This document shows positions 1 to 8,488 of a stretch of DNA of 64,000 nt, piece after piece. The translations under genes and the position numbers were made by a program. This DNA comes from Woeseiaceae bacterium. Its GTDB lineage: Bacteria; Pseudomonadota; Gammaproteobacteria; Steroidobacterales; Woeseiaceae. Location of the stretch: NCBI GenBank assembly GCA_028279985.1, contig JANQMR010000024.1, positions 62,001 to 126,000 on the forward strand, written 5' to 3'. The stretch's first letter is position 1, and each line of letters opens with the position of its first letter. The notes under the pieces were generated by a model that ran no database searches, was not told the DNA's origin, and saw nothing but the letters and a program-made list of their open reading frames with translations.

Positions 1-141
1 GTAGGCCTCGCGATCGACGATCCCCTGCTCGTACCAGCGGGCGGCATGCGGCTGGATCTCGTTTTGAAAAAAGCTCCTTGCCGAGTCACGAAACATCTCG
101 TGCTCGTCTTCGAAGATCGTTCTGGTCACGGCCGTTCCCAT
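1..141 (-). CDS. Acyl-CoA dehydrogenase, N-terminal fragment (runs off the window)
   Basis: Only the first 47 codons are inside the window; the gene continues beyond base 1. The visible part reads MGTAVTRTIFEDEHEMFRDS and later EIQPHAARWYEQGIVDRE, the helical N-terminal domain of acyl-CoA dehydrogenases. The family is FAD-dependent and introduces a 2,3-double bond into an acyl-CoA, passing electrons to electron-transfer flavoprotein. It follows icmF and an enoyl-CoA hydratase on the same strand, with a 157-base spacer holding a short tandem repeat, so the three probably work in one acyl-CoA pathway. The substrate cannot be told from the fragment. Confidence 0.8.
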   Translation of the reverse strand, partial: MGTAVTRTIFEDEHEMFRDSARSFFQNEIQPHAARWYEQGIVDREAY

Positions 142-209
142 TGTTTCGATCGCGGGCTTAAAGTCTACCGTGCCTTGCCCTTCCGATCGATACGCCCGTA
201 ATCTGAAGG

Positions 210-251
210 CCTACTGTCCCCTGCCTATTGTCCCTTGCCTATTGTCCTTGG
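210..251. repeat. 14-bp tandem repeat, three copies
   Basis: Units at 210-223, 224-237 and 238-251 differ at one to three positions around the consensus CCTATTGTCCCTTG. The array lies in the spacer between the enoyl-CoA hydratase stop and the acyl-CoA dehydrogenase start. No hairpin or promoter is evident. It resembles the other short tandem duplications of this window. Confidence 0.8.
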
Positions 252-298
252 CCTTCAGTTCTTTGCCTTTAGGATCGACATGCTCATGACCTGAAAAC

Positions 299-1072
299 CT
301 ACCTTCCTTTGAAGTTGGCCTCACGTTTCTCGAAAAAGGCCTGCACGCCTTCGACATTGTCCTCACATCGAAACAGCATCTGCTGGACCTCGGCCTCGAG
401 ATCGTAGGCGCTCGCAAAGCCGTGGTCCATGGCATGGCGCATGACCTTCTTGGTGGCAGCCACGGATAGCGGGGCCCGTTTCGCGAGGCTTGCCGCCCAG
501 TCCAGCGCGGCGTCCAGCAGCGCCTCGGCGGGCGCAGCGCGGTTTGCGAGCCCCAGCGCGACGCATTGCTCGGCCGGAATACGCTCCGACTCGATACTGA
601 GCTGGAACGCCCGCCGGTAACCGAGCTGGCGCACGAGCTGCCAGTTGAGGCCGCCGTCCGGCACCAGTGAAATCGTCGTGAACGGCGACAGCAAAAACGC
701 GTCCTCAGCCATGATCAACAGATCGCATTGCAGCGCCACCGACAGGCCGATACCGGCCGCCGACCCGCCCACGCAGGCAATCACCGGCTTGGGCATCGTT
801 GCTATCGCCGACAACACCGGCCGATATTCGTACTGCAGCTTGCCGTGGACGCTGCGGCCGACCAGCCCGCTTTTGAGATCCGCTCCGGCGCTGAAGCTTC
901 GGCCTTCACCGGTGAGCACCACGACCCGTACCGACGTTTCCTCGTTGGCCTTCTCCAGCGCCGCCAGCAGATCGGCGCTCATCTCGGAAGTGAAGGCGTT
1001 CATCGCATCGGGGCGATTGAGGGTAATCAGGGCAAGGCTGTCGCGCTGCTCGTACAGGACGATTTCACTCAT
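299..1072 (-). CDS. Enoyl-CoA hydratase/isomerase family protein (crotonase)
   Basis: A 257-residue crotonase-fold protein of normal family length. Residues around 55-70 (GEGRSFSAGADLKSG) and 100-112 (CVGGSAAGIGLSV) form the CoA-binding and oxyanion-hole segments. The stretch FTTISLVPDGGLNW replaces the usual first catalytic Glu and carries Asp at the second site, as in PaaG-like isomerases, so isomerase or non-standard hydratase activity is as likely as classical hydration. It lies 82 bases downstream of icmF on the same strand and before an acyl-CoA dehydrogenase, which suggests a shared role in branched or short-chain acyl-CoA breakdown. The substrate is not determined. Confidence 0.88.
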   Translation of the reverse strand: MSEIVLYEQRDSLALITLNRPDAMNAFTSEMSADLLAALEKANEETSVRVVVLTGEGRSFSAGADLKSGLVGRSVHGKLQYEYRPVLSAIATMPKPVIACVGGSAAGIGLSVALQCDLLIMAEDAFLLSPFTTISLVPDGGLNWQLVRQLGYRRAFQLSIESERIPAEQCVALGLANRAAPAEALLDAALDWAASLAKRAPLSVAATKKVMRHAMDHGFASAYDLEAEVQQMLFRCEDNVEGVQAFFEKREANFKGR

Positions 1073-1092
1073 GGTCGGCTTCCTGGCATTTC

Positions 1093-1148
1093 GATGATCT
1101 ATTGAGATGATCTATATTGAGATGATCTATATTGAGACGATCTATTGC
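1093..1148. repeat. Tandem array of 13/15-bp units between icmF and the hydratase gene
   Basis: Units GATGATCTATTGA (1093-1105), GATGATCTATATTGA (1106-1120 and 1121-1135) and GACGATCTATTGC (1136-1148) follow head to tail, with a decayed copy after them. They fill most of the short spacer in the icmF operon. The array is AT-rich compared with the surroundings and is best explained by slipped-strand duplication; a protein-binding role is possible but not shown. Confidence 0.85.
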
Positions 1149-1154
1149 GACGAC

Positions 1155-4100
1155 CTACATATTACGCCGATACTCGCCGCCGACGTCGTAGAGCGCAGCC
1201 GAGATCTGGCCGAGCGAGCTAGACTTGACCGTCTCCATCAGCTCGGCGAACACGTTATCCCGCCGGCGCGCAACCGCCTGAAGCCGTTTGAGCGCCGGTT
1301 CGCCGTCGGCCTCGTGCGTCGCCTGGAAGGCGCGCAGAGTTCGGATCTGCTCCTGTTTTTCCGCTTCGGTCGAGCGCATCAGCTCCAGCTCATGCACTTC
1401 GTCTTCCTGACCGGCTTTCGGCAGGAAGGTGTTGACCCCGATCAGCGGCAGCGATCCATCGTGTTTCTTGCTTTCGTAATACAGGCTTTCTTCCTGGATT
1501 TTGCCGCGCTGATACATCGTATCCATTGCGCCGAGCACACCGCCCCGCTCGGAGATGCGTTCGAACTCCCGATAGACGGCCTCTTCGACCAGGTCCGTAA
1601 GCTCGTTGATGACGAACGAACCCTGCCACGGGTTCTCGCAGAAATTGAGCCCGAGCTCGCGGGAGATGATGAGCTGGATCGCCACAGCGCGGCGCACCGA
1701 CTGCTCGGTCGGCGTCGTGATCGCCTCGTCGAAGGCATTGGTGTGCAGGCTGTTGCAGTTGTCGAACAGCGCGTACATCGCCTGCAGCGTCGTCCGGATG
1801 TCGTTGAAGCTGATCTCCTGCGCGTGCAGGCTGCGGCCTGAAGTCTGTACGTGGTATTTGAGCATCTGCGAACGCGCGCCGGCGCCGTAACGCTCGCGCA
1901 TCGCGCGCGCCCAGATGCGGCGCGCGACGCGTCCGATTACCGTGTACTCGGGATCCATCCCGTTGGAGAAAAAGAAACTCAAGTTCGGCGCAAAATCGTC
2001 GATGTCCATCCCGCGCGCCAGGTAATACTCGACGATCGTAAAACCGTTCGCGAGCGTGAACGCGAGCTGACTGATCGGATTCGCGCCGGCCTCGGCAATG
2101 TGATAGCCGCTGATCGAGACGCTGTAGTAGTTGCGTACTTTGTTGTCGATGAAAAACTGCTGCACGTCACCCATCATTTTCATCGCAAACTCGGTGGAGA
2201 AAATGCAGGTGTTCTGCGCCTGGTCTTCCTTCAGGATGTCGGCCTGCACCGTGCCCCGCACGGTCGCAAGCGTCTCCTGCCTGATCCGCGCGTAAGTCTC
2301 GGCGTCCACCACCCGGTCGCCCGAGATGCCGAGCAAACCCAGTCCCAGACCGTCGTTACCTTCGGGCAACTCGCCCTGATACCGCGGCCGTTCCCGGCCG
2401 GCGAAGTAGGCGTCGATCTTCTCTTGCGCGGCCTGCCAGCCGCCGGTCTCCCGCAAATGCCGCTCGACCTGCTGGTCGATCGCCGTGTTCATGAAAAATG
2501 CGAGGATCATCGGCGCGGGACCGTTGATGGTCATCGACACCGACGTGGTCGGCGAACACAAGTCGAAACCCGAATAGAGTTTTTTCATGTCGTCCACGGT
2601 GGCAATCGACACACCGGAGTTGCCGACCTTGCCGTAGATATCCGGGCGCTCATGCGGATCTTCGCCGTAGAGCGTCACGGAGTCGAAAGCCGTGGACAAT
2701 CGCGCCGCCGGCTGCCCCAGCGACAGGTAGTGAAAACGCCGGTTGGTACGCTCCGGCGTGCCCTCGCCGGCGAACATGCGCGTCGGGTCCTCGCCGAGAC
2801 GCCGGTACGGGTAAACGCCTCCGGTATACGGGTAGGCGCCGGGCAGGTTTTCCCTGGACAGGAAGTTCAGCAATTCCCCCCAGTCGCGGTAGTCCGGGGC
2901 CGCGATCTTCGGGATTTGCTGGTGACTCAATGACTCCCGATAGTTTGCGCCGCTGATCTCGCGGCCGCGCACCGTGTAACTGTAACGCTCCGATTTTACG
3001 CCGGCCTTGCGCTCGGGCCACTCCCGCAACAGGCGCAACGAATCCGCCGACAATTCGGCCAGCGATTCCTGGTAACGCTGCCGAAGCACCAGCAGCGTCG
3101 AGTCTTCGTCACCGCTCAAGGCCTCTTGCGGATACGGGTCCAGGGCTTGCGGCAACGCGACATCGTCCAGTGTCGCCAGCGTTTCGTACAGATGCTGCAG
3201 GCGGCTTGCGATCTCGGCCTGGCTGTCGATACGCGTGTTGACCTGCCTGCCCTGTTCGGCAATCTCCGCGAGATAACGGATCCGCGCGCCCGGGATCATC
3301 GCCGTTGCGCGCGGTTCCCGTTCGCTGGTATCGAGTGCAGGCGTCCAGGCATCGGCATCGAGGCCGGCTTTCCGTGCAAGCCGCGCGCAAAGCCGGGTGA
3401 ACATCCAGCTTACGCCCGGATCGTTGAACTGGCTGGCAATCGTCGGATAAACGGGTACCTCGTCGTCGGCCGCGTCGAAGGCCAGGTGGTTGCGTTTCCA
3501 CTGCTTGCGGATGTCGCGCAGGGCATCTTCGGCACCGCGCTTGTCGTACTTGTTCAGCACAATCAAATCGGCAAAGTCCAGCATGTCGATTTTCTCGAGC
3601 TGGCTTGCCGCGCCGTAGTCGCTGGTCATGACGTACACCGAAAAATCGACCAGGTCGACGATCTCGCTGTCGCTTTGGCCGATACCGGCCGTCTCGACCA
3701 GGATCAGGTCGAAACCCAGCGACTTCAGGAATCGGATCTGGTCGCCCAACATCTCGCTGGTAGCGAGATGCTGGCGCCGCGTCGCAATCGAACGCATGTA
3801 AATGCGCTCGGAGCGCAGCGAATTCATCCGAATCCGATCACCCAGCAAGGCGCCGCCGGTACGGCGTCGGGTCGGATCCACCGCCAGCACCGCAATCCGG
3901 AACTCGGGGAAACAGGCGAGAAAACGATTCAGGATCTCGTCGGTCACGCTGCTCTTGCCGGCGCCGCCGGTACCGGTGATACCGACGACCGGTGCCTTGC
4001 CGGCCTTGACCTGCCATTCCTTACGCAGTTTCGCGAGCGTGGTCTCGTTGAAGGCGCCTTCCTCGATCGCCGAGATCGTCGCCGCGATGTCGATCGAAGA

Positions 4101-4598
4101 GTCACGACTCACCTCCGCCGGCGGCCGGGTGGCACGTCGCGCGGCCAGCGTACGCTCGACCAGATCCTGGATCATCGCCTCGAGGCCGAGCTCCATGCCG
4201 TCGTGCGGGTGATAGATCCGCTCGACGCCGTAATCCATCAGCGCCTTTATCTCCTCCGGTGTAATCGTGCCGCCGCCGCCGCCGAACACGCAGATGTGCT
4301 CGGCGCCCACGTCCTTCAGGCGATCGACCATGTAACGGAAGTACTCGTTGTGCCCGCCCTGATAAGAGCTGATGGCAATGCCGTCGGCGTCTTCCTGTAC
4401 CGCGGCCCTGACGATGTCGTCGACACTGCGATTGTGTCCGAGGTGGACCACCTCGATACCCTGCGCCTGAATCAGGCGCCGCATGATATTGATCGCGGCA
4501 TCGTGGCCGTCGAACAGGGATGCAGCCGTGACGAAACGAAGCGGCGTTCCGGCAGCCTCGCCGGTCACGCCCGGAATATCGCTGGCGGCAGTGCTCAT
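1155..4598 (-). CDS. icmF: Fused adenosylcobalamin-dependent acyl-CoA mutase with G-protein chaperone domain (IcmF)
   Basis: The 1147-residue chain has the IcmF domain order. A B12-binding domain spans about 20-150, with DGHDAA at 30-35 supplying the lower cobalt ligand His. A MeaI/MeaB-type GTPase spans about 200-420, with the P-loop GTGGAGKSS at 209-217, [10 protein letters not shown] at 301-310 and NKYD at 349-352. The substrate-binding TIM barrel spans about 540-1147. IcmF rearranges isobutyryl-CoA/butyryl-CoA type substrates, and its G domain protects and loads the cofactor. Gln795, in [10 protein letters not shown], stands where methylmalonyl-CoA mutases have the carboxylate-binding Arg, which argues against methylmalonyl-CoA. 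A segment of about 45 residues before it is longer than in family members I recall. Tyr598 (GVYPYRR) lies where IcmF normally has Phe. It is divergent from a TetR gene that may control it. Confidence 0.95.
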   Translation of the reverse strand: MSTAASDIPGVTGEAAGTPLRFVTAASLFDGHDAAINIMRRLIQAQGIEVVHLGHNRSVDDIVRAAVQEDADGIAISSYQGGHNEYFRYMVDRLKDVGAEHICVFGGGGGTITPEEIKALMDYGVERIYHPHDGMELGLEAMIQDLVERTLAARRATRPPAEVSRDSSIDIAATISAIEEGAFNETTLAKLRKEWQVKAGKAPVVGITGTGGAGKSSVTDEILNRFLACFPEFRIAVLAVDPTRRRTGGALLGDRIRMNSLRSERIYMRSIATRRQHLATSEMLGDQIRFLKSLGFDLILVETAGIGQSDSEIVDLVDFSVYVMTSDYGAASQLEKIDMLDFADLIVLNKYDKRGAEDALRDIRKQWKRNHLAFDAADDEVPVYPTIASQFNDPGVSWMFTRLCARLARKAGLDADAWTPALDTSEREPRATAMIPGARIRYLAEIAEQGRQVNTRIDSQAEIASRLQHLYETLATLDDVALPQALDPYPQEALSGDEDSTLLVLRQRYQESLAELSADSLRLLREWPERKAGVKSERYSYTVRGREISGANYRESLSHQQIPKIAAPDYRDWGELLNFLSRENLPGAYPYTGGVYPYRRLGEDPTRMFAGEGTPERTNRRFHYLSLGQPAARLSTAFDSVTLYGEDPHERPDIYGKVGNSGVSIATVDDMKKLYSGFDLCSPTTSVSMTINGPAPMILAFFMNTAIDQQVERHLRETGGWQAAQEKIDAYFAGRERPRYQGELPEGNDGLGLGLLGISGDRVVDAETYARIRQETLATVRGTVQADILKEDQAQNTCIFSTEFAMKMMGDVQQFFIDNKVRNYYSVSISGYHIAEAGANPISQLAFTLANGFTIVEYYLARGMDIDDFAPNLSFFFSNGMDPEYTVIGRVARRIWARAMRERYGAGARSQMLKYHVQTSGRSLHAQEISFNDIRTTLQAMYALFDNCNSLHTNAFDEAITTPTEQSVRRAVAIQLIISRELGLNFCENPWQGSFVINELTDLVEEAVYREFERISERGGVLGAMDTMYQRGKIQEESLYYESKKHDGSLPLIGVNTFLPKAGQEDEVHELELMRSTEAEKQEQIRTLRAFQATHEADGEPALKRLQAVARRRDNVFAELMETVKSSSLGQISAALYDVGGEYRRNM

Positions 4599-4689
4599 AA
4601 ACGGTCTCCTGCGGAATGCGCGCAGCCAAGAAATCGGGACTTACTGAATAAATCCAATAAAAATCAAAGACCTTGGCTATTGCAAAAAA

Positions 4690-4705
4690 TTTAATCCAGA
4701 TTAAA
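4690..4705. promoter_or_regulatory. 16-bp palindrome in the icmF/tetR divergent promoter region
   Basis: The 165-base spacer between the two divergent starts is AT-rich and contains TTTAATC-CA-GATTAAA, an inverted repeat with perfect 7-bp arms. This size and symmetry fit a TetR-family operator, and the neighbouring regulator would then control itself and icmF. Assignment to that regulator is inference from position. Confidence 0.5.
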
Positions 4706-4763
4706 ATAATGGAGAACCGCCTGGAACTCAAGTCCAGCTCAAGTACGAGGGGTCAGCGTCGAA

Positions 4764-5363
4764 ATGACTACGCGTCTTGCCCGGAAACCCGCCGACAGCC
4801 GCTTTGCCCTGAAACGCGACCGCATGCTCAAGGCGGCGGCGTTTTGTTTCAATCAAAAGGGTTACAGCGGCACTTCGCTCAAGGACGTGGCCGACCAGCT
4901 CGGCTTGACCGATGCCGCGCTCTATTATTATGTCCGCAACAAGGAAGAGCTGGTTTACCAGTGTTACCTGCGCGCGGCCGAAGTCGGCCGTGAAGCAATG
5001 GACCGAGCCGTTTCAGACGGCGGCAACGGCTTCGACCAGGTGCGGCGTTACCTGCGATACCACGTCGAAATCATGGTCGGCGACCGCGGCCCGGTTGCGA
5101 TCATGAGCGAAATTCCGTCCTTGAAACCCGAACACCGCGACGAGGTGCTGGCCTTGTCCAGAAGCCACAGCACGCGCTTCGAAGCCATGCTCGAACGCGG
5201 CATTGCCGACGGCAGCATCGCGCAATGCGACGTGCGCATGACCGGCAACGCAATCATGGGAGCCTTGAACTGGATTCCGAAGTGGTTTCACGGCGACGCG
5301 ACGATCGCGCAAAACATCGTCGACGAGTTCCCGCACATTCTGAGCAGCGGCTTGAAATCCTGA
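4764..5363 (+). CDS. TetR/AcrR family transcriptional regulator
   Basis: A 199-residue protein of usual TetR length. Residues about 18-65 form the DNA-binding domain: a first helix RDRMLKAAAFCFNQKGYSG, then TSLKDVADQLGLTDAALYYY, the recognition-helix signature, and NKEEL. The C-terminal helical part would bind an effector. It is transcribed away from icmF across a palindrome-containing spacer, and TetR regulators near acyl-CoA genes commonly sense acyl-CoA esters, so control of the icmF operon is the leading guess. The ATG follows a weak AGGGG about 10 bases upstream. Its 3' end faces the sulfatase operon. Confidence 0.93.
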   Translation: MTTRLARKPADSRFALKRDRMLKAAAFCFNQKGYSGTSLKDVADQLGLTDAALYYYVRNKEELVYQCYLRAAEVGREAMDRAVSDGGNGFDQVRRYLRYHVEIMVGDRGPVAIMSEIPSLKPEHRDEVLALSRSHSTRFEAMLERGIADGSIAQCDVRMTGNAIMGALNWIPKWFHGDATIAQNIVDEFPHILSSGLKS

Positions 5364-5369
5364 GTTGGA

Positions 5370-5389
5370 TCGAGCTCGATCGAGCTCGA
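5370..5389. repeat. Two tandem 10-bp palindromes between convergent genes
   Basis: TCGAGCTCGA occurs twice in a row, and each copy is its own reverse complement. The site lies in the 84-base spacer between the tetR stop and the stop of the leftward sulfatase operon. It could form a cruciform or stop polymerase from both sides, but there is no T-run, so a classical intrinsic terminator is not supported. Confidence 0.7.
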
Positions 5390-5447
5390 ATGTCGAACCG
5401 GATGCCGATGACCTGTGTCGTACAAACGCCGCGGCCGCCGGCGGGCG

Positions 5448-7016
5448 TCACTCGCCGCTATGGTCCACCCGCCACGGACCTTCCCGCTGCAAAATCGCCT
5501 GAATGAGTTCCCGGTTTCTCTCGCGACTGCGTTGTTCTATCCGGATCGCGACGTCCGGCGGTTCGAAGATACGGCCCAGGTCGTTGGTTTCCACTTCCCA
5601 GGCCGACAGCGCGGCCCGGAGTTCTACCAGTTTCTCACGGTACGCGGGATCGTTCGCAAGATTATGCACCTGCTGCGGGTCGGCGGCGCTGTCGTAGAGT
5701 TCCTCGACCGGCCGGGTCGGTGCCATGAACAGCGACGGCACGGGCCCGAGCTCACCCGCGCGATGCAGGCGGAACATCAAGCGTAACACCGGGTAGCGCG
5801 TTTCCTTGTAGATATTCTGCTGGGCATACGGCCGATCGGGATAGTAGTTGCGTATGTAGCGGAACCGTTTGTCGCGGACCGTCCTGATCCGATCGACCGT
5901 TTCGTCTGCCCGATCGCGCGATCCGAACGCATAGCGCCGCGTCACCCTATTCTTGCCGAAAAACGGCCGCCCCTGCATGAGCGGAGGCGGATCGATACCC
6001 GCCATGCTCAGCGTCGTCGCCGTCAGGTCGATGGCCGTTACCAGACGCCCGGAGACCTCGCCGCACCGGTACCCTGCCGGCGGCGGTAAGGCTTTGGGCC
6101 AAGACACGACCAGCGGGATGTGCAACCCGGAATCGTAAAGCCATTGTTTGCCTCGAACCATCGCCCGGCCGTGGTCGGCAAACACGACGACGACCGTATT
6201 GTCTGCAAGCCCCTGCTCTTCGAGGCGCCGCAGCACGTAGCCGACTTTGACATCGAAGGCCATGACCGCGTTGAGGTACTGCGCCCAGTCGCGCCGCACG
6301 GTGGGGTGATCGGGATAATACGACGGCAGATCAACCTTGCCCGGGTCCGCGGGCGCGTCGATCCGTTCGTGTGCCGTGTCCCATGCCGGCCCGCGATGCG
6401 CCTCCTTGAACTGCACGTGCGCAAAAAAGGGTTGATTGTCGTTGAGATCGTTGAAATCGCGGCTGTCGTAAGGCCTGCCGTCGTAACGGAAGTTCCAGTC
6501 GCGTTTGGCCGAACCGACGATGGCGTCGCCGTCCGTTCCGGCGTCCGGCGGCGCGAGCGTGACGGCCAGAGCCGTAAAATAGCCGGCATCCCGGAAGTAA
6601 TCCGTCAACAGCCTGACGCCGTCCGGCAACGGCTGTTTGCGGTCGGCGGGCGTGCGATGATGGTGCGCGCCGATGCTGGTCGAATACATGCCCGTGTAGA
6701 AGGCGGACCGGCTGATCGAACAAATCGGCGACGTCGTGTATGCATGCGTGAACCGCATGCCGTTTGCCGCGAGCGCATCGAGCGTGGGCGTGCGCGATTC
6801 CGGTTCGCCGTAGACACCCCAGTCGGGCCCCATGTCCTCGGCAACGATCCAAAGAATGTTGGGTCGCGCAAGCTCTGCGGTGTCCCCCGGCGCTGCCGCA
6901 GCGGCACGTTCGCCACCAAGACCGAACGAGCTACCGAGAAAGCCGGTGAACAGCAGTAAGGCAAAGCGTTTGCGCCGCTTCAGTCGTTGCGCGCCCGCCG
7001 CTCCCTCGTCCCCCAT
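5448..7016 (-). CDS. Sulfatase (S1 family) with unusual CSISR maturation motif, exported
   Basis: A 522-residue sulfatase, last gene of the leftward galactan operon. The chosen ATG at 7016 sits 20 bases after the previous stop and precedes a basic n-region and hydrophobic stretch (RFALLLFTGFLGSSFG), a likely signal peptide. The catalytic Cys that becomes formylglycine is C99 in SPICSISRSAFYTG. The motif is C-S-I-S-R, with Ile where Cys-X-Pro-X-Arg is usual; related sulfatases carrying a GAHHHR stretch may have Ala there. Metal-binding residues appear as AEDMGP (60-61) rather than a DD pair. Near the C-terminus lie FADHGR and ELYDSAADPQQVHNL, typical of the family. It is expected to remove sulfate from a polysaccharide fragment in the periplasm. 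Confidence 0.9.
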   Translation of the reverse strand: MGDEGAAGAQRLKRRKRFALLLFTGFLGSSFGLGGERAAAAAPGDTAELARPNILWIVAEDMGPDWGVYGEPESRTPTLDALAANGMRFTHAYTTSPICSISRSAFYTGMYSTSIGAHHHRTPADRKQPLPDGVRLLTDYFRDAGYFTALAVTLAPPDAGTDGDAIVGSAKRDWNFRYDGRPYDSRDFNDLNDNQPFFAHVQFKEAHRGPAWDTAHERIDAPADPGKVDLPSYYPDHPTVRRDWAQYLNAVMAFDVKVGYVLRRLEEQGLADNTVVVVFADHGRAMVRGKQWLYDSGLHIPLVVSWPKALPPPAGYRCGEVSGRLVTAIDLTATTLSMAGIDPPPLMQGRPFFGKNRVTRRYAFGSRDRADETVDRIRTVRDKRFRYIRNYYPDRPYAQQNIYKETRYPVLRLMFRLHRAGELGPVPSLFMAPTRPVEELYDSAADPQQVHNLANDPAYREKLVELRAALSAWEVETNDLGRIFEPPDVAIRIEQRSRERNRELIQAILQREGPWRVDHSGE

Positions 7017-7036
7017 GCACTTTCGCAAACGGTCCG

Positions 7037-8488
7037 TCACGGACGTCGCGTCATGGGCTCGAGCGGAAACTCCGGATGTTCGGTTCTCGCCCCCCGCAAC
7101 GCGTCCATCAGGCGCGCCGTCACGTCGGGGTGCTTTGTCGCCAGGTTGACCGATTCGCCAGGGTCGGTGCCAAGGTCGTAGAGCTCGGGTTCCGCGTCCA
7201 GGAACTTGACGAGCTTCCAAGGCCCGCTGCGCAGCGCCTGAATCGGGCCCCGGCGTTCGTTGAATTCCCAGTAGAGAAACGCGTGACGCGCCTGGCCGTC
7301 CTCATCGCCCAGCGCGGCCGGCAGGTAGGAAATGCCGTCGTTCGGCGGACAGTCGGTCACCGCCGCAAGCTCGCAGGCGGTCGCCATGAAGTCCCAGAAG
7401 GCTGAAACGTGCGCGGTCTCGGCGCCCGCCGGGACCGAACCCGGCCACCAGGCGATCGTCGGCATGCGGATGCCGCCCTCGTACAGGTCACGCTTGCCGC
7501 CGCGGAACGGGCCGTTGCTGTCGAAAAAGCCCCGGTCGTATTCGTGGCCGTTGTCGCTGCTGAAAATCACCAGCGTGTCGTCGGCGATGCCCCGCTCACG
7601 CAGGCGATCGAGGATACGCCCGACGTCCCGGTCCAACCGCGACACCATCGCAGCGTAGGACACGTTGCCTTCCGCATCGTGCTTGTAGTGCCCGTCGGTC
7701 TTCATCGCTCGCTCCGGCCAGCCGAGGTCCCGGTACGGCGCCCGCGAGTCCTCGGGCGCGGCCGCCGGAAAATGCGGCAGCGCCGAGGCGAAGTAGAGAA
7801 AAAAGGGCCGCTTGCCGGCATTGCGGTCGATGAAAGCCAGCGCCTCGTCGGCCAGCAGGTCCTGAATATAGCGCCTGTCGTCCTTGCCGTGATCCTTGCC
7901 GTGCTCGACGTAGGACCCGGTTTCCGTGCCAGTCGTGTCTTCTGCGAGCAACTCGACCGCATCGTTGCGGTAGAGAACCGTCTGGTCGCGATAGTGATAA
8001 TGCGCGTCGACGTGGCGCCGGTAGCCGAAAAACTCGTCGAAGCCCTGGCGGCTAGGCATCGCGGCCAAAGACTCGCCGCGGCGCTCCGCGAGCCCCCACT
8101 TGCCGACGATCGCGGTCCGGTAGCCGGCGTCCCGCAGCACCTCGGCGACCGTCGTGTCGGCTTCCGTCAGGTCCACCGGCAGGCCGCCCTTGGTCCAGCG
8201 CGGATTGCCGCGGATCGGCGAGTGGCCTGTGTGCAGGCCCGTCATCAGGCTAGCACGCGACGGGCCGCAGACGGGCGAGCCGGCGTAGTGGTCGGTGAAC
8301 CGTATGCCCTCGCGCGCCATCTGATCGAGGCGCGGCGTGCGGATCTTGGTCTGCCCGAAGGCGCCGACGTCGCCGTAGCCGAGGTCGTCGGCGAGGATGA
8401 AAACGATATTGGGACGCTCGTCCGCGGCAGCGGCGAACGCGACTAGCAGCGACGAGACCAACAGCAGCAAACCGGCGGCAGTTTTCAC
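7037..8488 (-). CDS. Sulfatase (S1 family, arylsulfatase A-like), periplasmic
   Basis: A 483-residue protein with a clear signal peptide (MKTAAGLLLLVSSLLVAFAAA). The first metal site is LADDLGYGDVG (34-44), and the maturation motif is C74 in SPVCGPSRASLMTG, the canonical Cys-X-Pro-X-Arg converted to formylglycine by a sulfatase-maturating enzyme not present here. VGKWGL, FSSDNGHEY and ELYDLGTDPGESVNLA complete the family signature. The start is a GTG that overlaps the TGA of the preceding glycosidase gene (GTGA), indicating translational coupling. It should hydrolyse sulfate esters on oligosaccharides released by the neighbouring glycosidases; position specificity is unknown. Confidence 0.94.
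   Translation of the reverse strand: MKTAAGLLLLVSSLLVAFAAAADERPNIVFILADDLGYGDVGAFGQTKIRTPRLDQMAREGIRFTDHYAGSPVCGPSRASLMTGLHTGHSPIRGNPRWTKGGLPVDLTEADTTVAEVLRDAGYRTAIVGKWGLAERRGESLAAMPSRQGFDEFFGYRRHVDAHYHYRDQTVLYRNDAVELLAEDTTGTETGSYVEHGKDHGKDDRRYIQDLLADEALAFIDRNAGKRPFFLYFASALPHFPAAAPEDSRAPYRDLGWPERAMKTDGHYKHDAEGNVSYAAMVSRLDRDVGRILDRLRERGIADDTLVIFSSDNGHEYDRGFFDSNGPFRGGKRDLYEGGIRMPTIAWWPGSVPAGAETAHVSAFWDFMATACELAAVTDCPPNDGISYLPAALGDEDGQARHAFLYWEFNERRGPIQALRSGPWKLVKFLDAEPELYDLGTDPGESVNLATKHPDVTARLMDALRGARTEHPEFPLEPMTRRP

Noticed and set aside
3126-4694. Long plus-strand frame opposite icmF
   Set aside because: Antisense shadow; no recognisable domain, and the minus strand is clearly icmF.
4599-4763. 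Cobalamin riboswitch in front of icmF
   Set aside because: The leader is short and AT-rich, and no B12-box or extended paired structure could be seen.
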